A stretch of DNA of 64,000 bases from Sinonovacula constricta. Taxonomy: Eukaryota; Mollusca; Bivalvia; Cardiida; Solecurtidae. The notes beneath the pieces were generated by a model. The model ran no database searches, was not told where the DNA came from, and was given only the letters and a program-made list of their open reading frames with translations. Positions 56,783 through 64,000 of the stretch are shown in pieces. Where the stretch lies: assembly GCA_007844125.1 (NCBI GenBank), contig CM017571.1, positions 3,072,088 to 3,136,087 of the forward strand, given 5' to 3'. The position numbers were made by a program, and so were the translations under genes. How positions within the stretch are numbered: the first letter of the stretch is position 1; the number at the start of each line of letters is the position of its first letter.

Positions 56783-57791
56783 TTCAAAGTACTTAACATG
56801 AAAATTTGTGAAATATTGTAAAAGAAATTCAATAAAGACTTGTTATTATGAAAATGGTAAGAGAAGTTCACAACAAGCAAAATTAATTTACTAATTTATT
56901 CCCACATGAAAGTTCATAATTAACCACTAAAATCCCGTCAATTTGATTGGTTGTTCACAGTTCACCAATCAGATATAGCATTTTCAGAATGAGGCTGAGT
57001 ACAGTTTGTGCTCACAAGCATTTAATTGACCTAATCTAAATTTACCATCAATATTGAGCAACTACTGACTGACTAACAATAACTTTTTTCTTCAATAAAA
57101 TTCACTAAATCACATTTAATGTCAAGCAGTTTCCTTTGATAATCAAAATCTGATTTGCTGAGTCAACATTAAGTTGACAGGCCATTATTTGAACAACCGT
57201 AAATCCACCAAAACCCCCAGTGAAGGCTATACTTTTAATGAAAATGTCTTAATTGTTTACATCTAACATTTTGCAATTTGTTGGGCAAATGATTGTTCAG
57301 TCAAACCTATTTGTTTGAGGATATGTCCATAAAGATGGATTAGTTAAAGTGAATGTACCAACAATGCTTGGTCCGGTGTGAAAAAGTGACAGTAAATGTT
57401 CATTATAATGAATAGTCATCAGTTAGCTTAGCTATTTAAATGTTGGTCTTGCACTTTAAAGCCAGTCTCAAAAATGGTTTGGTTTATTATACTGGATTGA
57501 TTTAAGTTTATTATTTAGTTTGACATAAACTTTGCAAGCTGTAATGGTCCATCATTGGATTCTGTGGCAATATTCATCTGATTGATGGAAGAAGATACTG
57601 CCTAGGTAGAACCACCAATGCATTGCAGGTCTGCAGTTTTAAGTGACTGGATGAATTTAAAAAGGAGTGTGTTGAAACAAATGATAATTTCTTATAATCA
57701 TTTATTCATTGGCATGGTCATGTTTTCACTTAGTTTAGTTTAAACCTATTTATTTATAGTCGATTGGGAAACAAAGTCTTTTAACTTATAT
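56783..57791. other. No recognised gene
   Basis: AT-rich. TGCCTAGGTAGAACCACCAA at about 57600 resembles the SINE tail word GGTAGAACCACC. Otherwise nothing recognised. Confidence 0.4.
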
Positions 57792-57963
57792 TAATACCTC
57801 TCGACTGTCCACTTTCTGGGTAGAACCAGTACTCAGGTATTGAATACCTGGAGCAGTAAATAGTCTTGCTCAAAGACTAACATCATGTGGTCAGTTTCAG
57901 GGTTTGGACCTGGGACCCTCCGATCCGGAGTCCAACGTCTTAACCACTAGACCACGAACGCTC
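57792..57963 (-). mobile_element. SINE-3, best-preserved copy
   Basis: Minus-strand head GAGCGTTCGTGGTCTAGTGG and TTAAGACGTTGGACTCCGGA then GGTCCCAGGTCCAAACCCTG is strongly tRNA-like. The body reads GTTAGTCTTTGAGCAAGACT, ATTTACTGCTCCAGGTATTC and GAGTACTGGTTCTACCCAGA. The GGTTCTACCCAGA word is shared with SINE-5 tails, so SINE-3 and SINE-5 probably share a 3' domain. No target duplication was seen. Confidence 0.85.
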
Positions 57964-58554
57964 ACAATGTTTTCACTTCAAACATTTCAGCAGATCAAAT
58001 CTTAATAAAAGATGTTTCTTTTAAAAAAAAAAACTAAACAGGGATAACCTTATTACATAATGAATTATAGTGTTAACTCATTTCGGTTGTCCTGAATTAG
58101 GCATGTCCTTTAAACACTGAATGTTCATCTCTTGCATAGCAATTAACTATGGAATGATCTGTTACCAGCTGTATCTTTAATTCTTCTAATCCTCTATAAA
58201 ATGTTAACATTTGATAACACAGTCTTGCAATGAGACCTTATGTGGAATAAGCAAGTCAAACACAGATCAATAAAATCTTTTTACCCACTGATCATTCAAA
58301 TAATTATGTGCAAATAGCACAAATCTTATTCTAACCCAGGATCTATTCTGCACCGTGCTGTAAATTAAATACAGGTCTATACTCTTTGCCCTAGAGTCTC
58401 TAATCCAATTTCAGGAGCAGACATAATGCAAGGTTGACTAACCCATACCTGCTTAACACGATAATAACCCATATTAAATTCTTATTTATTTTCTTCATTC
58501 ATACCTGTCAGTAACATGACAATTTGACAGAAATTTAGCCATAAAAAATGCCAT
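57964..58554. other. No recognised feature
   Basis: AT-rich, nothing recognised. Confidence 0.35.
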
Positions 58555-58625
58555 CTTGATGAGGCAGTTCCAGCAGGTGGTCTGGCTGATCAGGATCTAC
58601 ACTTTTTGCCAATGCTTGTTCAATT
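58555..58625. repeat. PAL-1-type repeat copy
   Basis: AGCAGGTGGTCTGGCTGATC, AGGATCTACACTTTTTGCC. One arm of the palindrome is clear, the other (ATCTTGATGAGG) is eroded. Confidence 0.55.
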
Positions 58626-59114
58626 ATAGCAAGGCAGACAGAGAGCAAAAGAATGTTGGGATATAATCGATTAATCACAGTTTGGATCAACTGAATGTAA
58701 ATGTTATTGAAACATAGGGTCACACTGTCACAAGGAAAGGATCTGGTCAATGCCTGAAGAGGTCATTAAAATATAGCCCTTGTAGCCTGTCTAGTCAAAT
58801 GCTATACTTAAGCAGCTAAAATAAATGTGGTGTATTTAAATGATAAACATTTCTTCTAGGTTGCTAAGTTTAATGACCAGGCAGGAAAATATGTTACATA
58901 ACATTTTGACAAATGCATTAAAAATGCAATCATGATGTATATCTTTCTGCTCTTAAAGGTGCAGAAAACATCACCCAATCCTTATAACATTTATTATCTG
59001 TCATAAATATCTGGGAAAGATGCTACTTTTATTAAGATTGACTGCATGAAACAGACGGACTTGTATATATATATACATATATATATATTATTATACTTTG
59101 TATTATTATACTAT
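58626..59114. other. AT-rich spacer with (TA)n run
   Basis: Contains TATATATATACATATATATA near 59064-59087. Otherwise nothing recognised. Confidence 0.5.
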
Positions 59115-59124
59115 TATTATACTT

Positions 59125-59386
59125 TATGTTTGTTTATTGGTTTTTTTTGTCTCACCAACAGTATTTCAGTTATCTGGAGACAGTGTCTACTCGAAGCAGA
59201 TATAGTGATGCCTTCACTGTGTAATGGATGCCGTGGACACCTGGCATGATACCACACCCAGCCACATTATCCTGACCCAGGCCAACCAGTCGTGGAACTA
59301 CCCTTACATAATATGTCGTGGCCTGGGATTTAACCTGTTGTCTCCATTACCTGGTGCCAACACTCTAATGACTGCACTAGGTTCAG
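59125..59386 (-). mobile_element. SINE-1 with 10-bp target duplication
   Basis: Flanked by TATTATACTT at 59115-59124 and 59387-59396. Body words CACCAACAGTATTTCAGTTA, TCTGGAGACAGTGTCTACTC and CCTGGCATGATACCACACCC match the other copies. Compared with 63522 it lacks about 50 bp including TTGCTTGAGTGTTAGCAAGG. The tRNA-like head is more diverged (ACCTGGTGCCAACACTCTAA). A 67-codon frame is incidental. Confidence 0.9.
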
Positions 59387-59396
59387 TATTATACTT

Positions 59397-59915
59397 GTAT
59401 AAGCATTTTAAAAAAGAAAAGACCTCAAAACTATAAAACATTTCTTTTGCAGCATAACATACAAAACAAATACAAACACACCAAAAGTATCAAACAATTT
59501 TATTTACTGGATACTTTTGTATTACTTAGACCATTACACAAATCCTGGCACTTGAAACTTTGTCTAACAAGTAATTAAGTCGGTTAACTAATGATGTCCA
59601 CTTTGCAAAACAACCAGTAAAACAAACGCTTCTATTTGCTCAAACTGCCAACTTGTTTGAACGATTTAAGACGGCTGCGTACCAGTGCCTCAAATCATGC
59701 AGGGGTGACCAAATAATGTACAGTATTTGCAGCAAAACCAAACAAATCAGTCAATCTGGGTGGGCTGGGCTTATGCTTATTTGGTGAGCATACAGCCATA
59801 GCATTGACACAAAGCTGTGCAAAGCTTTCTACAGATTTTTCTTAACCCTTATCATGCTACACTAATAAGCCATACAAAAACTTAGTTATTAGTTAACCAC
59901 ACACATTTAAACTTG
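59397..59915. other. No recognised feature
   Basis: AT-rich spacer; nothing recognised. Confidence 0.35.
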
Positions 59916-59923
59916 TTGCTAGG

Positions 59924-60126
59924 CAGGGATGGTTCCGGGTGGGGGGGGGGCATGGATGGGGGATTTGGGGGTGGCACCACCGACCAAAAGAGTAGAGTTT
60001 TAAAAAATATTAGTTAATTTTGTTGACTGCTTAGGTTGAAGTTAGGGTCCCTTCCAGTGTGTGTATATAGTATTTACGGCTATAAAGTTCATACCCCACC
60101 ACCAACATTTTCTGGATCTGCCCCTG
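59924..60126 (+). mobile_element. MITE-3 with near-perfect 8-bp target duplication
   Basis: CAGGGATGGTTCCGGGTGGG to TTCTGGATCTGCCCCTG, flanked by TTGCTAGG (59916-59923) and TTGCTATG (60127-60134), 7 of 8 matching. G-rich left block (GGGGGGGGGG). The interior carries TTTTGTTGACTGCTTAGGTT, GAAGTTAGGGTCCC and TATTTACGGC. Confidence 0.92.
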
Positions 60127-60137
60127 TTGCTATGGAC

Positions 60138-60216
60138 TCAGCAGCAAAGAGTGCAAATCGGGATCAGATGTCTTCCATCTGGAGCCAAGTGATCTGGATC
60201 TATACTTTTTGTCTCA
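60138..60216. repeat. PAL-1 palindrome copy
   Basis: CAGCAAAGAGTGCAAATCGG then GATCAG on the left pair imperfectly with GTGATCTGGATCTATACTTT then TTGTC on the right. Both arms are present. It lies 4 bp from the MITE-3 target duplication. Confidence 0.7.
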
Positions 60217-60409
60217 GTCTGATAAGTTTATGCAGAGCAGGCTTCGAGTTAACTTAGATGTTTGACATGAGAGATTAGATACACTAAAAGTCATGTACTT
60301 TATACAGATAGATAAACTTGCTGTACATACAACAATGTTGAGAAAAAAAAATATAGGTATATAGGTTAAAATTTGGTGCTATGATATAACTTGTTTTATA
60401 AAATGCACC

Positions 60410-60592
60410 ATTATCTCAATGTAAACCAATATTATAGTATTTCAATATAAACTATACACTATTCTTTGAACAATAACCAATATTATGTTATTTGAATGTA
60501 AGCCAATATAATATTATTTCAATATAAACCACTATTATATGATTTCAATATAAACCAATATTATATTATTTTGATGTGAACCAATAGCTATA
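60410..60592. repeat. AT-rich degenerate tandem repeat
   Basis: TTTCAATATAAACCAATATT and ATATTATT-type units recur about six times with a spacing of roughly 25-30 bp and many changes (AATGTAAGCC, GATGTGAACC). Confidence 0.8.
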
Positions 60593-60711
60593 ACTGACAT
60601 GGCAATATTTTTCATCAGATCAATATTTGGCCATCTTAAATGATAACATTTGATAATATTTGATTTGATTTAACAACAACATATCATTATCTTAACTCAT
60701 ATCTAGCTAAG

Positions 60712-60765
60712 CATGAGTTGATCTGGCTTATCAAATAGAGGAGATACAGATCAACCAGCTCAAGT
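60712..60765. repeat. PAL-1-type copy
   Basis: GCATGAGTTGATCTGGCTTA, TCAAATAGAGGAGATACAGA and TCAACCAGCTC resemble 9828-9900. It is followed by a G-rich patch (60772-60812, GGGGGGAGGGG words). Confidence 0.55.
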
Positions 60766-61344
60766 TGGGAGGTGGTGTGGGGGGAGGGGGGAGGGGAGGA
60801 GGGGAGAAGGTGGTGACTCATTAATACCCAAGTGGGATGTTACATTAGATTATGCAGTGCAAGATGAATAGTCAATATTTATTCAGGGCTCTGTGACCAG
60901 GGTCTGTGTTTATTTGTTCACTATAACACCACTACTCAGGACTAACCATATATCCAGGCCAGACTTGTTATGATGTAACCAGTGTTGTAATTGCCTAGTA
61001 ACTTGTCAAAAAGAATTCTGTCCAGTCAACTATAGGCAGTATAGAAAGAGGGTCGTAAATGATGTTAATTACCCAGACGGTGTCAACCATTACTGCTGTA
61101 ACTTGTATTTATGGTCATTTGGCTAAATTTTGAAGGAGGTCTCTCTAAATTGCAAAAGCCCATTGCCCTAGGGGCGATAATGTTGGATAAGAAAATAAAG
61201 ACGGTGGACATTAGGTTGGTGAGGCTGGACCAACCACCTTGTAACTGGTGTTATGATTGACATAGGACACATTCCTGGTTGAATGTAACAGGGGTAAATG
61301 GTCAACTGCATGAAGATATATGATGATGGCTGATGATAGCTTAA
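60766..61344. other. No recognised gene
   Basis: G-rich patch at the start, then mixed composition. Nothing recognised. Confidence 0.4.
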
Positions 61345-61690
61345 AGATGTCAGAGGAGGAGGAGAAGGAGGAGCAGGAGGAAAAGGTGGAGGAGAAACAA
61401 ATAAGATTGATTTTTTACAGGCTTTACATTTTTGTTGTTTATTGTATTTTTGAATTTTATATTTGATATTTCTTGTGTTTTTTTTAATTATGGTGATTAT
61501 GATGTTACAGCTAATGATGATTGATAATGATGGTATTTATGCTGCTGCACCCACTGATGATGACTGATGATGATGCTGATGCAGCGGCTTATTAACAATG
61601 ATGATTGATGATGATGTCGATGCTGCTGCTGCAGCTAATGAATATGCTAGTGATTGCTGGTGGTAAAAATGATGCAGCTGCTGCTGCCAA
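61345..61690. repeat. Interrupted GGA, GAT and GCT triplet microsatellites
   Basis: AGGAGGAGGAGAAGGAGGAG at 61351-61395 is followed by GATGATTGATGATG-type blocks (61510-61620) and GCTGCTGCTGCAGC blocks (61622-61690). Highly interrupted, hence older than the 26341 repeat. Confidence 0.85.
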
Positions 61691-61814
61691 GGTTAAGTGG
61701 ACGAGACAAAGGTATAGAAGATCATCAATAAGTACGAGAAAAGTGGCTTATTGGTATAATGGGTTGTGCTAAAAGCATGGTGTTTGTAAACCTAAGGCAA
61801 GCGTACGACTCTAG

Positions 61815-62346
61815 TATAGATAGTTTACATCTGATGTAATCGACACTGATAAGACAGTTTAAGGCAGCCATCTTTGTGGGCAGAAGCTAATGCAGGCCGA
61901 AATCAGGAAATATATGCTTTATTAAACTCACCCCTGTGTTTTTATTTTTTAGTCTATTTTACTGAATTTTATATCAAATTTAACAGCTTTTATGAAGTAT
62001 TTTAAATATCAAAACTATATTTTGATAGTTCAAAAGGTTAAAGAAATACAACTGAAAATGATATACCGGTACTGTTCATTTTGTTTTAAGTATGAGCCAA
62101 TAGTTTCATTTATTTCTGTGTAATAATTCTGTTTGCATTTATCAATTGTAAAAATATTGTATTTTAAAAATATAGTTTCAAGAGCTTTCCAATGGTGTAT
62201 AGCTTTTAATTTTCGGACCACAAATGAAGAAATTACAAATAAATAAAATTTACCCTTCAATACAATGCATATGAAAATCCCTTGAAGTTACCGACAAAGA
62301 TGGCGGCCAAGATAAGGGATTTTCACTGATTTGGAAACTATCTATT
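61815..62346. mobile_element. MITE-5 copy 2, about 530 bp
   Basis: Begins TATAGATAGTTTACATCTG and ends TTTGGAAACTATCTATTG. Collinear with 32712-33222. GGCAGCCATCTTTGT (61863-61877) and ACAAAGATGGCGGCC (62294-62308) near the two ends form a strong inverted pair. The AAGATGGCGGC word matches the YY1 factor consensus. No coding capacity; the 76-codon frame at 62030 is incidental. Confidence 0.92.
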
Positions 62347-63338
62347 GTACCTAGTTGTTGACTTTTAGATAAATGTTGTTGCTGCTATAGTAGGTTTTAA
62401 GTTTTACTGTTGTTTCTGATGCTTGTGGTGAAAGTCAGGCCAAAATTTGGTTACATGAATAAAAAAGGGACGACAGGTGAAACTAGGATATAAGAAAGGC
62501 ATTAAGTTGGTTGTTTGTTATTGTTGATGCAGCTAGTAGTGAATGAGTGGCATGGTCTATGTTGTTTAGAGGTAGTACTTGTTGGGTAGTGGTATGTGCA
62601 TTTGTTGTTGCTTAGGTGATGGTGGTGGTGATCAGGGGCCAGACCTAAGATTGTACTCTACAATTGAAGTGATTTACTTCAAAAGTTTTTTTTTTTCTGC
62701 AGAGCAAGTCTATTTAACAACAACATGTTTTATAGCTGGATTGTTGAAGATGTGTTCTGACAGGTATTTGGACCAAAAGTGATACCTATTTCACTAGTTA
62801 AATAAATTGAATTCACATATATTATACATATTGTATGTATGGTCTTGGAATATAGGGGGCAGGGGGGATGGGGGCGCTGATGGGCGTGCCACATTTGACC
62901 CCATCTAAATCCACTCTTGCTGCCTGGAGGATTATATTATAGTGGAATTCAGTTTAATATAGTGGGGAACTTGCCAGGCTGCTTTTAGCAGAGCAGGATG
63001 TTTGTAGTGGAAGTCTCTCGTTTTAGCCATGTAGAGAATTTACAAACATAGAGACAACTCTGGCAAACATCAGCTGTGAAGCACCTGCTTAAAACATTAA
63101 TCTTGAATATCTTCAAAGTTAGGTTTGACTTTTCCCAGGTCTTATCTCGAAACATTGCAGATGTGTAAATCCAACCAGTTATCTGCAATATAAATTAGTG
63201 AAAAGTACAGATTAATCCAATAAAAATGAATGCGATCACAAAGACTGTCCGATAGTGTGGGAAAATACAAATATGGGGCAAGAAGGTAAAGGAGAAAGAT
63301 AAGGGGATATATGGATAAGTTGGGAAGTAAGACATTGG
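62347..63338. other. No recognised gene
   Basis: GT-rich in part, with a G-rich patch near 62857-62885. Minus-strand frames of 67 and 81 codons (62985-63440) have no domain and the second runs into MITE-1. Confidence 0.4.
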
Positions 63339-64000
63339 ATTAAAAGTGGGATCTGACAGTTTGCCTATACCAAATATATGCAACAATATCTGACCTCTGT
63401 ATGGGGAATTAGTGTGCATAATTTCTGCAGAAACAATCATACTTTAGTCTAAACTTCAACGATTTTCAACAATATCTCAATTTTAGGGCAGTAAAACTCG
63501 TTAATCAACACTTAAAATGTTTGTTTGTTTGTTTATTGGGTTTATCATCCCACCAACAGTATTTCAGTTATCTGGAGACGGTGTCCACTTGAAGCAGATA
63601 TAGTGCTGTCTTCACTGTGTAATGCATGCCGTGAACACCTGGCATGATACCACACCCAGTCACATTATCCTGACACCGGGCCAACCAGTCGTGGAACTAC
63701 CCTTATATTTGCTTGAGTGTTAGCAAGGGAGCTATACCACTACCATTTTTTAACGACTTGGTATGTCGCAGCCCGGGATCGAACACGGGGCCTCCCGTAC
63801 CTGGAGCCGACACTCTACCGATTGCGCTACCAGGTCTGGTACACTTAAAATGTTCATTCTTTTAAAACTATAAATATGAACGCTTGGGATTCCTACTAAA
63901 AATAAACATTGACATCACAGCGGATGACGTGGATGAACTAAAACATAAGTGGTCACATGGTTTTCTTAGTTTAAAAATAGCTAACTGTGCATTGTGGCTG
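63339..64000 (+). mobile_element. MITE-1 copy, split by SINE-1 and cut by the window end
   Basis: Starts ATTAAAAGTGGGATCTGACA and continues with CCAAATATATGCAACAATAT, GACCTCTGTATGGGG, TTCTGCAGAAACAATCATAC and GGGCAGTAAAACTCGTTAAT. After the SINE it resumes with TGTTCATTCTTTTAAAACTA, GCGGATGACGTGGATGAACT and GTGGTCACATGGTTTTCTTA. The right terminal repeat lies beyond the window. Confidence 0.92.
63522..63840 (-). mobile_element. SINE-1 inserted in MITE-1, perfect 14-bp target duplication
   Basis: ACACTTAAAATGTT occurs at 63508-63521 and 63841-63854, and removing the SINE and one copy restores MITE-1 continuity. Minus-strand head ACCTGGTAGCGCAATCGGTA, GAGTGTCGGCTCCAGG and TGTTCGATCCCGGGC gives A and B boxes. 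The body includes CCAACAGTATTTCAGTTATC on the plus strand, and the minus-strand 3' end is (CAAA)n. This is the most intact SINE-1 copy here, about 319 bp. Confidence 0.97.

Noticed and set aside
62579..62782. Small Cys/Gly-rich plus-strand frame
   Set aside because: Short, no conserved spacing of cysteines and no signal peptide; GT-rich composition explains it.

Overview
The window is metazoan nuclear DNA, most likely from a bivalve mollusc. It is AT-rich and almost gene-free, with intron-like splice signals around its one convincing exon. It is densely populated by tRNA-derived SINEs, short terminal-inverted-repeat elements (MITEs), minisatellites and microsatellites. The bivalve assignment rests on recall of repeat types common in clams and mussels (the 'acaagagggcc ... 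ctcaggtgagct' element at 16039-17735 and SINEs with a conserved tail resembling the V-SINE type). No database search was possible, so it is an inference.

Gene content: one exon on the minus strand (2494-2703) encodes a complete six-cysteine thrombospondin type 1 repeat. It has good acceptor and donor sites and is a symmetric phase 1-1 exon. No neighbouring exon was recognised; on the minus strand, upstream exons would lie at higher coordinates. The rest may be intron or intergenic DNA. Exons below about 60 codons could have been missed. Other long open frames fall in repeats or show no recognisable domain.

Repeat families (names used here only): SINE-1 (5769, 33996, 59125, 63522), SINE-2 (42118, 47101), SINE-3 (45022, 52521, 57792), SINE-4 (14885), SINE-5 and its tail fragments (9324, 20200, 23378, 36595, 53200, 54361). 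MITE-1 has TTAAAGGTGG/CCACCTTTAA ends (14056, 17837, 18762, 20498, 29289, 33544, 40524, 48860, 56331, 63339). MITE-2 has CATACATGTGAAC ends (5422, 12214, 31170, 42921, 44059, 54762). MITE-3 is hAT-like with 8-bp target duplications (4221, 10115, 24158, 59924). MITE-4 is at 6338, 21880, 35085 and 36690. MITE-5 is at 32712 and 61815. PAL-1 is a small dispersed palindrome with about a dozen copies.

Layout: 1-4 kb holds a 67-bp minisatellite, the TSR exon and a 44-bp pyrimidine minisatellite. 4-16 kb holds scattered MITEs and SINEs, a 20-bp minisatellite, a GA-rich tract and a long hairpin. 16-20.7 kb holds a 145-bp tandem array inside an inverted-repeat element, then three MITE-1 copies, one split by a nested hAT-like element. 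20.7-33 kb is mostly plain AT-rich DNA with microsatellites. 33-48 kb is mixed SINE/MITE territory with a 36-bp minisatellite. 48.9-50.8 kb is a MITE-1 copy whose interior has expanded into about 42 tandem 37-bp units. 51-64 kb is again SINE/MITE mosaic and ends inside a MITE-1 copy split by a SINE-1 insertion.

No operon, defence system or other multi-gene system is visible. The most notable signals are the satellite born inside a MITE, the nested insertions that give relative ages, and the 158-bp near-perfect hairpin. Short spacers not listed separately hold nothing I recognise.
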